Shown: positions 1 through 8,105 of the stretch, one piece after another | How the letters are laid out: each line of letters opens with the position of its first letter | How positions within the stretch are numbered: the stretch's first letter is position 1 | Virus record (IMG/VR): IMGVR_UViG_3300030102_001498 | Location: 1-28,283 of that record | Strand: one strand, 5' to 3' | Length of the DNA: 28,283 bases | Origin: a virus | Made by a program: the position numbers and the translations under genes | The notes under the pieces: generated by a model | Database searches by the model: none | Seen by the model: the letters and a program-made list of their open reading frames with translations, nothing else | Told to the model about the DNA's origin: nothing

Positions 1-98
1 TTCAAAATCAAATTGTGCATTTTCTTCACTTGCATCTTCTTCATCAATTAATTCCCAGTTTTCCAAATCTTCATCTTCACCATAATTAGCTAAAAAAT
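1..98. repeat. Terminal direct repeat, left copy
   Basis: Bases 1-98 are identical to 28184-28281; base 99 differs (g here, a at 28282) and base 100 matches again. The repeat lies inside the portal coding sequence and joining the two ends restores one uninterrupted frame. This is what an assembler leaves when it walks round a circular or circularly permuted molecule. It is therefore read as an assembly overlap, not a physical terminal repeat. Confidence 0.95.
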
Positions 99-1353
99 GA
101 TCTAATGCATTTTCTTCACTTGTAAATTTATTATTTGCTTCAACTTGTTCTAATGGTGCATAACCTAATTCTGCACGTATTTCATCTTGCGTTAATACAT
201 CTGCCAATACATCTGCATCAAATTTACTTGTTAATGGTGATACATCTGCTAGTTTTATTGGTAAATTTATATTGTTTACGTCTAAGACCATTTTAAGCCC
301 TTTTAACGCTAAATCTTGCATTGGTTTAACAACTGTGTTAGAATACAATTCATATGCTTCTAATATTTCATTACGACCACCTAATTGTCCATCTGTTTTT
401 ACACCCAATAACATTGGACTTGTAACCCTGTGTCCTATCATTATATTTTGTATACACAATTCATTAAGTACAGTATATTGTTTGTCTGCATCAGAAAGTT
501 GTATTGGTTGTAAATCAGGTGCATTATTTTTATCATCTGAAAAAGTTAGTACAAAACGTCCTGCTTTATTTGCACCTGTAAATTTCTTTGCTAATTGGTT
601 TTCTAATTTATGCCTTTCTTCATGTGTTGGTATTCCATTATTAAAATTAATCCAAAATGATGGTGAAAAACCATTAGATATATTTGCTAAGTGAAATTCT
701 GATGTTAAATTATCAACTAAAATCCAATTAGTAGATGCCAAATAATCAGGTGTAAAATATGCTTCCATACCAGGTGAATAAACACCACAATAATATAATT
801 GTGATGCATCTGATCTGTTTTTTGTATTGTATGCTTTTACCATACGTGGTGCATATTCTTTTTTTCTATATTGTGACCAGTCAGAAGATAAATAATATTC
901 TTCTGCATGTCCATTTATACCTGTTTTACCAACACGTACTTGTTCAACTGGTACATGATAAACTTCTGCAATACGTGTTTTATCTTTTGACCATATAATA
1001 TTTATTGCATATGCACCAAATAATTTTAAATCAAATGATATTTTTTCTATTAATTCATGTGCAGTATGTCCATGTCTATTTATATTTGCTAAAAACTTTT
1101 TTAATTCAACATATGTACCTAAATTATTACCTTGATCTTCTATTACAATTTCTTTACCACTTATCATTGCTGATGTTGCATTAACAATTGCTGAATGTGT
1201 TGCACTTGAATTATATATATCAATTAAAAATTGTGGGTACATATTTTTATATTCACCATCACCATATAAAATCCAGTCCTGACCATTTGCTTCAGTAATT
1301 TTTGGTGCAGTTTGTTGTTGTAAATAAACTTGTAATAACCTTTCTTTGTCCAT
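1..1353 (-). CDS. Portal protein, N-terminal 451 residues (runs off left edge)
   Basis: The portal forms the dodecameric ring at one capsid vertex through which DNA is packaged and to which the tail attaches. The frame opens at ATG 1353 and has no stop before base 1; I translated it by hand. Features include an early NGQDWILYG motif, a middle domain rich in aromatic residues, and a segment around residues 310-350 (NIMIGHRVTSPMLLGVKT, then GGRNEI) that resembles the stem/clip part of Bacteroidota phage portals. The last visible residues are very acidic. Joined to the right edge of the window it becomes a 623-residue protein. It follows the LamG-like gene by 2 nt. The portal assignment rests on recalled family likeness and on size. 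Confidence 0.8.
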   Translation of the reverse strand, partial: MDKERLLQVYLQQQTAPKITEANGQDWILYGDGEYKNMYPQFLIDIYNSSATHSAIVNATSAMISGKEIVIEDQGNNLGTYVELKKFLANINRHGHTAHELIEKISFDLKLFGAYAINIIWSKDKTRIAEVYHVPVEQVRVGKTGINGHAEEYYLSSDWSQYRKKEYAPRMVKAYNTKNRSDASQLYYCGVYSPGMEAYFTPDYLASTNWILVDNLTSEFHLANISNGFSPSFWINFNNGIPTHEERHKLENQLAKKFTGANKAGRFVLTFSDDKNNAPDLQPIQLSDADKQYTVLNELCIQNIMIGHRVTSPMLLGVKTDGQLGGRNEILEAYELYSNTVVKPMQDLALKGLKMVLDVNNINLPIKLADVSPLTSKFDADVLADVLTQDEIRAELGYAPLEQVEANNKFTSEENALDHFLANYGEDEDLENWELIDEEDASEENAQFDFE

Positions 1354-1355
1354 AA

Positions 1356-2048
1356 TTATAAACTTATACTATTTCTTTCTGCAATATCATTACGTACTTT
1401 GTCAGAATTAGTAGCAGATAATAAACTGCTAAATATTACGACTTCAAATATTGTTGCAGTTGTTAAAGATGATGCACCTGATGATGCACCAATTTGTTCA
1501 AAACCAAAACTACCTGCACCAGTACCAGTACCTAAAGATACACCATTCCTAGCTACTCTTACTAAATTGCTTGAATTTCTACTTACTTCTGCTATTGCTT
1601 TAGTAGTACCAAAACCCTCACTTAATGTAATGTTAGCTACTGTATTACCATTTTTCATTTTAAATGCAGTTGCAGTACCACCATTTGCAAAACGCATAAA
1701 AGATGTATTATTTGCACTACTAATAAAGGTTTCACTATTTTCTTCTGATAAATCTAATACCATAAATACATGATAATCACCACTTTCAACAAATGTTGTG
1801 CTAAAATCTAAATTATCATTATTTTCACTATCTGTTACAAAACCACCTCCACTAAATCCTGATCCCTCTTGTGCATTTGCAGTTTGACTTGCATGGTTAT
1901 TATTACCACTACTATCATTCCATTGTATACCATCAGTTATTGCACCTTGACCTGTATTAAATTTAAACCATACTTTTAAAGTTTCAATATCTGTAATAGC
2001 AAAACCACTACTAACCCTAGATTTTAATACTAATGCTTGATTTAACAT
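1356..2048 (-). CDS. LamG/concanavalin A-like virion protein
   Basis: A 230-residue protein whose body looks like a LamG-type jelly-roll: VWFKFNTG near residue 27, WNDSSGNNNHASQ near 43, then alternating beta-strand and Gly/Ser/Asn loop segments with VARNGVSLGTG near 165 and a C-terminal ATIFEVVIFSSLLS strand. Such domains bind glycans and are often displayed on phage heads or tails for weak attachment to cell surfaces. There is no signal peptide, so it is not secreted by the Sec path. It sits between small virion proteins and the portal (portal ATG 2 nt after its stop), which favours a head-decoration or fibre role. Fold assignment is from pattern only. Confidence 0.65.
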   Translation of the reverse strand: MLNQALVLKSRVSSGFAITDIETLKVWFKFNTGQGAITDGIQWNDSSGNNNHASQTANAQEGSGFSGGGFVTDSENNDNLDFSTTFVESGDYHVFMVLDLSEENSETFISSANNTSFMRFANGGTATAFKMKNGNTVANITLSEGFGTTKAIAEVSRNSSNLVRVARNGVSLGTGTGAGSFGFEQIGASSGASSLTTATIFEVVIFSSLLSATNSDKVRNDIAERNSISL

Positions 2049-2049
2049 A

Positions 2050-2307
2050 TTAGTTGTGATAACCTATTGCAACACCACTAGTCATTGTTATTGCAGTAAT
2101 ATTAGCAAATATAACTGTACCTGCTGGTATTGTTGTTTGTAATGCACTTTCACCAGTACAGTTAGTTATTGTAATTGCACTAACTACACTTTCTGTAACA
2201 AAATGTACTGCGTAAAAGTTTTCTGTCTGTGATGCAGTTGTAAAGACAACACTATTGCCACCTTTACCTAATTGTTCATTTAATAATTGTACTTGATTTT
2301 TAGCCAT
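2050..2307 (-). CDS. Small virion protein, possible decoration protein
   Basis: An 85-residue beta-rich protein with no signal peptide or membrane segment. Visible pattern: an N-terminal KNQVQLLNEQLGKGG, then ENFYAVHFVTESVVSAI, a short Cys-containing turn, and a final half (IPAGTVIFANITAITMTSG) ending in AIGYHN. I recall similar short proteins beside the LamG-like gene in Bacteroidota phages, annotated only as structural. Its ATG lies 2 nt after the previous stop and its own stop is 1 nt before the LamG-like start, so the three genes are one unit. A head-decoration role is an inference. Confidence 0.55.
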   Translation of the reverse strand: MAKNQVQLLNEQLGKGGNSVVFTTASQTENFYAVHFVTESVVSAITITNCTGESALQTTIPAGTVIFANITAITMTSGVAIGYHN

Positions 2308-2309
2308 AA

Positions 2310-2678
2310 TTATATAGTTATATATTGTGTGTTATTTTCTGTTGTTGTATGTTCTGTATAAGTCACTTCATCACCAAATCTTGTTGCAGTTGTAAATGTA
2401 CCATCATATACTATTGCTTTACCTTTTTCTAATGTGACATCATCACCTGTTATTTCATATGTATAACTACCCTCATCTGTCAAAGCAATGTCACCAGGTT
2501 CTGTAATTGTAAACGTATCATATCTTGAATTAGTTAATGTAGGTGTTATTGTTATTTCTTGTTCTACTTGCTTTATATCATTAGTGATTTTTAATTTAAA
2601 AGTTGATATTGATGCAGTCATTTTATCTTTTAATGTAACCTTTAATGTATTTGCTGATGCCTTTTTGATATATAACAC
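2310..2678 (-). CDS. Virion protein of unknown function
   Basis: A 122-residue predicted all-beta protein starting at GTG 2678; no in-frame ATG lies upstream. It opens LYIKKASANTLKVTLKDKMT and continues with paired strands separated by Thr-rich turns (ITITPTLTNSRYDTFTITE, YTYEITGDDVTLEKGKAIVYDG). This N-terminal pattern, where a short hydrophobic strand is followed by N-x-L-x-VTL, is recalled from Bacteroidota phage structural proteins, but I cannot assign a function. The gene is first in a new unit: a hairpin terminator (2732-2755) and the repeated promoter-like motif (2688-2698) lie directly upstream. Confidence 0.55.
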   Translation of the reverse strand: MLYIKKASANTLKVTLKDKMTASISTFKLKITNDIKQVEQEITITPTLTNSRYDTFTITEPGDIALTDEGSYTYEITGDDVTLEKGKAIVYDGTFTTATRFGDEVTYTEHTTTENNTQYITI

Positions 2679-2687
2679 GTCTTTTTA

Positions 2688-2698
2688 TAGTAAATATA
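2688..2698 (-). promoter_or_regulatory. Repeated promoter-like motif, copy A
   Basis: On the minus strand this reads TATATTTACTA followed by TAAAAAGAC and the GTG start of the 122-residue virion gene, only 9 nt away. The 11-mer recurs at 4959-4969 and 14926-14936, each time just before a gene block, and inside the sigma-like gene at 18168-18178. It resembles the Bacteroidota -7 box (TAnnTTTG) with the final G replaced, and no TTG sits at the expected -33 position. Confidence 0.5.
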
Positions 2699-2731
2699 AA
2701 AAAACCTAATTTATTACACATATATATAGAA

Positions 2732-2755
2732 AAAGACAGGTATTTACCTGTCTTT
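2732..2755 (-). terminator. Hairpin terminator after the probable tail-tube gene
   Basis: Minus strand: AAAGACAGGTA, a 2-nt centre, then TACCTGTCTTT followed by more T (five in a row) and CTATATA. This is a strong stem with a U-tract, placed about 40 nt after the stop at 2795. It should end or attenuate transcripts from the capsid block before the motif at 2688-2698 restarts transcription. Confidence 0.7.
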
Positions 2756-2794
2756 AACTAAATAATATATATAATGCCTTAAAAAGGGCTTGAT

Positions 2795-3346
2795 TTATGA
2801 TGCCGTTACTGTAACAGTAAATCCTGCATTGTCAAATGGTGCAGTCGTATATGACTGTACTAATAAACAAGGTTCTGATTCTGCACCTGTAAATGTTAAA
2901 TCATAACCATTCATGTCACCAAATGCAACACCTGATGCAGTTGTACCTGCTGATAATTCTAATCCATGATCTGCACCTAAACACCAAATTACATTTTGTC
3001 CATTTCCTTGTTTTTGATTCAATTCTACAAACACTAATAATCTGTTTTGTGCTAATAATTTAATTTCATTACGATCACCAACAGTCATTTTGTGTAATTT
3101 AATATTTACAGATGGTTCATAAAATACTGTACCATTTTCAACACTTGGTTGTATAGTTTCAGTAAATGAACCTGTACCACGTGGTAATGCGTATTTATAT
3201 AAATTAGTTGTAATATCTAAATCAGTAACTTCACCTGCACTTGATGTAACAGTTGCATCTTCATGTTGTGCAAAATAGATGTTTTTTATTCCACCCATAA
3301 TGTCACGGCAGTCCAATTGTCTGCCTTTACTCAATTCACATGCCAT
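2795..3346 (-). CDS. Probable major tail tube protein
   Basis: A 183-residue soluble protein starting at ATG 3346 with MACELSKGRQLDCRDIMGG. It has a balanced alpha/beta composition, then repeated strand patterns (LYKYALPRGTGSFTETIQ, FYEPSVNIKLHKMT) and ends in FDNAGFTVTVTAS. The MAC-L-KGR-LDCRD-GG opening is a pattern I recall from Bacteroidota phages in the gene following the major capsid gene. Size and beta content fit a tail tube subunit; a second capsid-associated protein is the main alternative. It lies between the capsid gene (a hairpin in the gap) and a terminator, so it is probably made at a high level with the capsid. Confidence 0.5.
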   Translation of the reverse strand: MACELSKGRQLDCRDIMGGIKNIYFAQHEDATVTSSAGEVTDLDITTNLYKYALPRGTGSFTETIQPSVENGTVFYEPSVNIKLHKMTVGDRNEIKLLAQNRLLVFVELNQKQGNGQNVIWCLGADHGLELSAGTTASGVAFGDMNGYDLTFTGAESEPCLLVQSYTTAPFDNAGFTVTVTAS

Positions 3347-3373
3347 ATTTTTATATGTTTTTAGATGCTATAT

Positions 3374-3397
3374 GCAAGGGATTTTTACACCCCTTGC
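3374..3397 (-). other. Hairpin between major capsid and next gene
   Basis: GCAAGGG (3374-3380) pairs with CCCTTGC (3391-3397) around a 10-nt A/T-rich loop. On the minus strand no U-tract follows. It could lower readthrough from the capsid gene or protect the 3' end of its mRNA. It is one of the few G+C-rich spots in the genome. Confidence 0.5.
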
Positions 3398-3414
3398 TTT
3401 AAGCTAGTTAATAA

Positions 3415-4278
3415 TTATGAGTGATATACAAAATCTGATGCTACACCAACCTGAACACCTGCCGTCCATGATGCAACCATTCTTACTGTATCTTCACCTG
3501 TGATGTTTTCTAAATCTAATACTTTAATTGTTGTTAAATCACTATCTAATGATGTACCAAAGAAAATATTTGATTTTTGCCCTGCATACATTACGTTGTC
3601 TGCAATACCTGGACAAACTGCGATTTTGATACCCTCAAATTCAGGTGTATACTGCCCCATATGGTTAAATGGAAACGCTGATAAAGCTGAAATTGCTGAT
3701 ATATATAATCTGTATGTCTTTTTGTTCATATAGATATATAAATCTTCTTTACCATATACTGCTGTTGGTATGTTTGCTACTAAATTACCTAATTCAGTAA
3801 TAATATTACCTGTACCTGATCCTGAAATAAATGCACCACCTGCACTTGAAGATGTCATTGATCCTGTTGCAATTTTGTCAAATTGTCCTGATGTACCAGT
3901 TGTACCCTGCCATATAGACGTTTCAACACTATCTGCAATGCTATCAGCTAAATATGATGTTGCATATGCAGTAAAATCATCTAATTTTTCATATGACCAG
4001 TCACTTATAAACGTACTCTTGCATACGTCAAGGTTAATTTGGAATGGTTCGACAAATAAAACAGATTCTGTCAAAGTTAAAGATGCACTATTTTCATTAA
4101 ATCCACAATCCTTATCTTTTACAAGATTTGCACCTGCTACTTTGTTTACGACTTCTTTAAAATTTACGTTTTCACGTACTGTCATAAACTCTAATGATTT
4201 TGCTTGTTTTAAAGCTACATTCAGATATAAACCTGCATGTTTTCCAGCATACGAGCTGGACGTTATTGATACTCCCAT
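3415..4278 (-). CDS. Major capsid protein
   Basis: A 287-residue protein that builds the head shell. It starts at ATG 4278 with MGVSITSSSYAGKHAGLYL, then LEFMTVRENVNFKEVVNKV, a Cys-containing segment with TLTESVLFVEPFQINLDVC near residue 66-85, and a long Gly/Ser loop around 125-155 that could be exposed on the shell. The second half carries NKKTYRLYISAISAL and a C-terminal block ending VGVASDFVYHS. The opening and the PFQINLDVCKSTF-type segment are recalled from capsid proteins of flavobacterial phages; an HK97 fold is likely but not provable by eye. Its placement right after the acidic scaffold-like gene (4 nt gap) supports the call. No N-terminal prohead-cleaved delta domain is evident. 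Confidence 0.75.
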   Translation of the reverse strand: MGVSITSSSYAGKHAGLYLNVALKQAKSLEFMTVRENVNFKEVVNKVAGANLVKDKDCGFNENSASLTLTESVLFVEPFQINLDVCKSTFISDWSYEKLDDFTAYATSYLADSIADSVETSIWQGTTGTSGQFDKIATGSMTSSSAGGAFISGSGTGNIITELGNLVANIPTAVYGKEDLYIYMNKKTYRLYISAISALSAFPFNHMGQYTPEFEGIKIAVCPGIADNVMYAGQKSNIFFGTSLDSDLTTIKVLDLENITGEDTVRMVASWTAGVQVGVASDFVYHS

Positions 4279-4282
4279 TTTT

Positions 4283-4930
4283 TTATTTATTTAAGTTATT
4301 AAAATTGTATAAATACTTTTGTTGTGATGTCATTTTATCATAATCTTCTTTTGACATTTCAACTTTTTCCTGTAATTTTTTAGGAAATTTTGTTAATTTA
4401 ACAGGTTCTTCAGCTGGTTTTTCACCTAATTCTTTTACCTGTTTTGTTAATTCTGTGTTTTCTTCTTGCAATTCTGCAATGTTTTCATCTTTAGATAAAT
4501 TTTCACCTCTTAATTCATCTAATTCAGATGTTAATCTTGCAATGTCATTTCTAACTTCTTCGAGTAATTCTTTAACTACTGCACCTATTTCTGCAAATAA
4601 TTGTGCGTTGTCATCTGACATTTCTTCTTTTTCTTCATCTTCGTATATTTTATCTTCATCTTCTTCTTTTTCTGCTTCTTCAACCATTGATGCTATGATA
4701 CCCTCTTGTTCAACAATAAATTTCATACCATCTTCAGTTTCATATTCACCAACTGGTAATGGCATTTGTGTACCATCTTCTACTAATACGTTTACTGCGA
4801 CACCCTCAGCAAGAGCATCTGCTTCTGATACAATTATAGTACCATCTGCTAGTTTGCCCTCATATGCTAATTGAGTATTTTCTTCTTTCTCAATTCCCAA
4901 GGCAACTCTAATTCTAGTTTTTAAGTCCAT
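4283..4930 (-). CDS. Capsid scaffold-like protein
   Basis: A 215-residue, strongly acidic protein. Residues 20-80 form a small beta-like domain (YEGKLADGTIIVSEADALAE, PLPVGEYETEDGMKFIV). Residues 82-105 are almost all Glu/Asp/Lys, and about 110-170 form a coiled coil with leucine heptads (LTSELDELRGENLSKDENIA). A basic C-terminal end with KFPKKLQEKVEMSKEDYDKM could contact the shell, as in other scaffolding proteins. Position immediately before the capsid gene is the usual one for a scaffold. It begins a unit: the repeated promoter-like motif lies 28 nt upstream. Confidence 0.7.
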   Translation of the reverse strand: MDLKTRIRVALGIEKEENTQLAYEGKLADGTIIVSEADALAEGVAVNVLVEDGTQMPLPVGEYETEDGMKFIVEQEGIIASMVEEAEKEEDEDKIYEDEEKEEMSDDNAQLFAEIGAVVKELLEEVRNDIARLTSELDELRGENLSKDENIAELQEENTELTKQVKELGEKPAEEPVKLTKFPKKLQEKVEMSKEDYDKMTSQQKYLYNFNNLNK

Positions 4931-4958
4931 TTTTAAAAATTTATATTTAGGTTATTTA

Positions 4959-4969
4959 TAGTAAATATA
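4959..4969 (-). promoter_or_regulatory. Repeated promoter-like motif, copy B
   Basis: Minus strand TATATTTACTA followed by TAAATAAC, 28 nt before the scaffold ATG. Its downstream bases match copy C almost exactly (TAAATAAC), and both copies are preceded by CAAAA(C)TAAAC. It sits between the stop of the frameshifted XkdF-like product (4985) and the scaffold-capsid genes. Confidence 0.5.
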
Positions 4970-4984
4970 ATTAAGTTTATTTTG

Positions 4985-6198
4985 TTACTTTTTTGCATCA
5001 ATTTCTTTTAATTTACTTATTGCCCAATTAATGCCACTTGATCCACCCCATGCATCCCACATTAAACCCCCACAACCCTCACTATATGGTACATCTTTAT
5101 GTTGTTGATGTCTTTTAAATGATGCCATACGTGCAATTGTATCACGTGTTATTGGCTTTTTATTTGCTAATTGATTTGCACGTGTCCAACCTACACGTGT
5201 ACCACAACTACTACCATTTTCTTTTTTCCACTTAATTGCCCTTTTTGCATTGTTTACTGCACCTTGTGGATAATCATTATATGATTCTAGTATTTCTTTT
5301 TTTTCTTTTTTTTCTTTTTTTTTTTAGCATCAATAGGTACACAATTAGGTACTTTTTTACCATCTTTTATTTTATGACCTATTGGTTCATAACCACTAGT
5401 ACATGGATTAGGTGTAATTAATTCAGTTTCCATGCAACCACAATCTTCTTGTAATATTTCTGATAAATTACTAATAATATCATGATCTGCACATGGCATA
5501 TATACTGTTTTACCATCTAATGTGTGTTCATGTATACCATCACAACCTAATTCTTTTGCTTTCTCTAATGCTTCATCTTCATTGTCATATAATGGCAAAT
5601 CTATTGCACCATCTTTACCATCTGTAACCATGCTACCTACACGTGCAAACTTGCTCATTTTAGCCATTTTGTCTACAAAGTACCCCTCAATACTAAGTCC
5701 TTTTAATGTACCCTCTTTTATTTGATTCCATACGTCATCATTGTTTATACGCATTGATACAAACCATGTACCCTTTGGTAAATTATAGCCATATAAATTA
5801 GATTTGTCAATTTCAGAATTTTCTACTATCCAACTTTCAACTGTATGAACACCTGTTACTTTATTGTCATGTTGTACTGTTGCATTATTATTATTGTTAT
5901 ATTTTAAATACATTTCTGATGCTTTTTTTACAGTTGCTTCTGTAAAGTACACATAATATTCTTGGTTTTTATCTGCATCAAATCTAAAAATTTGTTTGTT
6001 TGGTATTAATGCAGGTGACACTAATAAACGTTTTTCTTCATTTACTTTTGCAAAAGTCAAATTGTTTTTTGCTTTATTAAAATATACAAAATCCTGTTCT
6101 ATTGCAGGTTCTGTAACTAAACTTATTGCATCAATTGCTAATTCTTGATTATCATCATCAATAATTAATTCTACTATTTTTGTTGTCTTTTTTTCCAT
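4985..6198 (-). CDS. XkdF-like head protein, disrupted by a poly-A frameshift
   Basis: As written, the frame from ATG 6198 stops at 5287 after 303 residues ending in eleven lysines and Tyr. Adding one base to the A11 run (5315-5325) instead joins it to an open frame ending at 4985, giving 404 residues. Residues 1-190 look like the XkdF-type putative phage serine protease (KIVELIIDDDNQELAIDAIS at the start, HTVESWIVENSEI, GTWFVSMRI, LKGLSIEGYF). A Cys-rich stretch follows (DCGCMETELITPNPCTSGYE). The rescued tail has SYNDYPQGAVNNAKRAIKW, CGTRVGWTRANQLANKKPIT, ARMASFKRHQQ and GCGGLMWDAWGGSSG, a module I recall fused to XkdF-like proteins in flavobacterial phages. The role is probably prohead maturation; neighbours are the tape measure and scaffold. 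The lesion is probably a sequencing undercall, though real slippage is possible. Confidence 0.75.
5315..5325 (-). other. A11 homopolymer at the XkdF-like frameshift
   Basis: The minus strand carries eleven A, then G-A8-G-A8-G. In the assembled phase the run reads as lysines to a stop at 5287. One additional A gives Lys/Glu repeats leading into the conserved C-terminal domain. Such runs are typical sites of indel errors and also of polymerase or ribosome slippage. Confidence 0.8.
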
Positions 6199-6201
6199 AA
6201 T

Positions 6202-7977
6202 TTATATTGTTGCTTTTCTTCTAATATTACTTAATCTTTGTTGTTCATCTGTCATATCATCAGCTACTACAAATGCCTTAACAACACCTGTTGTCATACC
6301 ACCTGATCCTGTGTCTAATGTACCACCATCTGCAAAACCTACACCACCACCTGCTTGATTAATTTGTGATAATATTGGTTTAAACATTCTAGTTGATTTT
6401 GCATTAATTACAGTTTCACCTTTACTTAATCTTGCATTTACACTATCACTTGTACCTGAACCATAACCACCTACCATACCACCCTGTGCAAAACTAGGTG
6501 TAGGAACATTATTTATTGCTGATAAATTTCGTAAACCAGTTGCTATTGCACCTGCCATTGCTATTGGTGCTAAAAACGTACCAATGACTGGTATTTCCAA
6601 TGCACTTTCATATGCTTTTTGTGCTGATGTATATGTAGATATTGTAGTTTCAACTACTTTTATTGCTTTAAATGCACCTGTTTGTTCACCAAATAATCCA
6701 CTAATTGCATTTAATGTACTTGCAGTTTGTTCTAAATCTTGTTGTTGTTGTTGTATTCTTAAATCCCTTAATGCCTTGTTTTTTTGTTTTTCTAAACCAA
6801 CTGTGTCCATTCCTGCTTTTTTTGCTAATCTAAATTGTTCATCAAAATGTGCAGTAACTTCTGCTATTTCACGTTCACGTTCTGTTTGCATTTCTAAACC
6901 AATTGCAATTACTGTATCACGTCTTTCATTTTCTAATGATATTTGGTTTGTCATTTGTTCTGACATAAAACCAGTTATTTGTGCTTCTATTGCCTTTTTT
7001 TCATTTAATGCTTCTTGTAATGCTACTTGATTTTCTGTATTGTTTAAAGTATTTAGTTGTGCCTGTGCTTCTGCTATTCTTATATCAGCTAATGCCAACA
7101 TATCTTTTTTCTGTGTGTCTAGTATTTCTTTTAATTTGTTATTTGCTTTTATACGATCTTCAAAAGTTGCATTCTCATTATCACGTATTTGTCTTTGTTG
7201 TTCTGCTAATCTGTCATTTTCTTCTACTAAACCCTGTAATTGTGCCTGTGCTAATCGTGCAGTTTTTTCTAATTCTTTATTTGTTTTTGCCTGTTCTATT
7301 GCATTTGTAATACTAATATCTTTAATACCACTTACAACTTGTTTTGTTATATTTGTTGCTTCACCTACTGCTTCACTAAAATTTGATACTATTGATTTAC
7401 CTGCATCAACTGCACCAATTGCAGTATCTTCTAATGCTTGTTTAGTATCATTAATTCTAGCAGTAAATTCTATTATTTTTTCATCATCACCAGTAAGTTT
7501 TGCAAATGCTAATATAGTTTGTTCAATAGCTAATTTAATACCAAAAAAACTTAATTTAAAAGGTGTTAATACAATGGTTATCATACCACCTAATACTTTA
7601 CCTAATGCATCAAAATTTTCACTAGATTTTGCAACGTTTTCATATACACCAACTAATACATTAACAATTTCATTAAATACAATAGATACAGTATCAAATG
7701 CTATTGCAATTGCATCTGCTATTTTTTGATTACGCATTAATGCTTCACTAAAAAATTCAAATGCTTTTTGTAATACTATTACAATACCTGATGCTTTTAA
7801 AATAGAACCAAATGATGCACCTACTTTTTTAATACCTTTTGCTAATATTCCAGTATTTTTTTCAGTTTTTTTTGTTGCATCACCAATACCATCAATGCCT
7901 TTTTTAACATCTTCTAATTCTTTTCTTAGATTACCAACGTCTGCTGATAATTTTAATATTACTTCTTCCTGTGCCAT
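6202..7977 (-). CDS. Tail tape measure protein
   Basis: A 591-residue protein that sets tail length and is thought to pass into the host envelope during infection. It opens with MAQEEVILKLSADVGNLRKE. Hydrophobic segments lie near 60-78, 125-150 and 465-490. A long charged coiled coil spans about 225-430 (many Q/E/K and AQAQLQGLVEENDRLAEQQR). The C-terminal region has Gly-rich FAQGGMVGGYGSG then NARLSKGETVINAKST and FADGG, a signature common at tape-measure C termini. Its length is short for the class; at the usual rough ratio of about 0.15 nm per residue the tail would be near 90 nm. A 48-residue gene overlaps its start by 19 nt, and the XkdF-like gene follows after 3 nt. Confidence 0.9.
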   Translation of the reverse strand: MAQEEVILKLSADVGNLRKELEDVKKGIDGIGDATKKTEKNTGILAKGIKKVGASFGSILKASGIVIVLQKAFEFFSEALMRNQKIADAIAIAFDTVSIVFNEIVNVLVGVYENVAKSSENFDALGKVLGGMITIVLTPFKLSFFGIKLAIEQTILAFAKLTGDDEKIIEFTARINDTKQALEDTAIGAVDAGKSIVSNFSEAVGEATNITKQVVSGIKDISITNAIEQAKTNKELEKTARLAQAQLQGLVEENDRLAEQQRQIRDNENATFEDRIKANNKLKEILDTQKKDMLALADIRIAEAQAQLNTLNNTENQVALQEALNEKKAIEAQITGFMSEQMTNQISLENERRDTVIAIGLEMQTEREREIAEVTAHFDEQFRLAKKAGMDTVGLEKQKNKALRDLRIQQQQQDLEQTASTLNAISGLFGEQTGAFKAIKVVETTISTYTSAQKAYESALEIPVIGTFLAPIAMAGAIATGLRNLSAINNVPTPSFAQGGMVGGYGSGTSDSVNARLSKGETVINAKSTRMFKPILSQINQAGGGVGFADGGTLDTGSGGMTTGVVKAFVVADDMTDEQQRLSNIRRKATI

Positions 7978-8105
7978 TTACCTAATATTATACTATTGTT
8001 TTTTGTTTTTACTTTTATTTCTGAAAGTATTGGTAATATTTGTTTTAAGTTTGCAAAACCTACAATTATACCTGATCCGACTAATTTAAAATTTTCATGT
8101 ATCAT
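7959..8105 (-). CDS. Small hypothetical protein (48 aa) before the tape measure
   Basis: A short frame from ATG 8105 to TAA 7959, starting MIHENFKLVGSGIIVGFANL and ending in basic LGKWHRKK. The start overlaps the previous stop by one base (TAATG) and the end overlaps the tape measure start by 19 nt, which is the spacing used throughout this genome and the main argument that it is real. Residues 8-28 are mildly hydrophobic, without a convincing membrane segment. Function unknown. Confidence 0.6.
   Translation of the reverse strand: MIHENFKLVGSGIIVGFANLKQILPILSEIKVKTKNNSIILGKWHRKK

Noticed and set aside
1-100. Physical terminal direct repeats of a linear genome
   Set aside because: The repeat is within the portal coding sequence and the length is near a typical assembly overlap; the mismatch sits at the extreme end.
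2721-2729. TATATATA tract as a promoter -7 box
   Set aside because: It forms the U/A-rich tail of the terminator at 2732-2755 and has no TTG box at suitable spacing.
5265-5273. Perfect DnaA box TGTGGATAA
   Set aside because: It is a single copy inside the coding sequence for the NDYPQG stretch of the XkdF-like extension, with no cluster around it.
7040-7729. Long open frame of 229 codons on the plus strand, and many others such as 27068-27910
   Set aside because: They lie wholly opposite well-supported genes, mirror the low-complexity codons of the minus strand, and encode Cys/Ser/Phe- or Leu/Tyr-rich sequences typical of antisense shadows.
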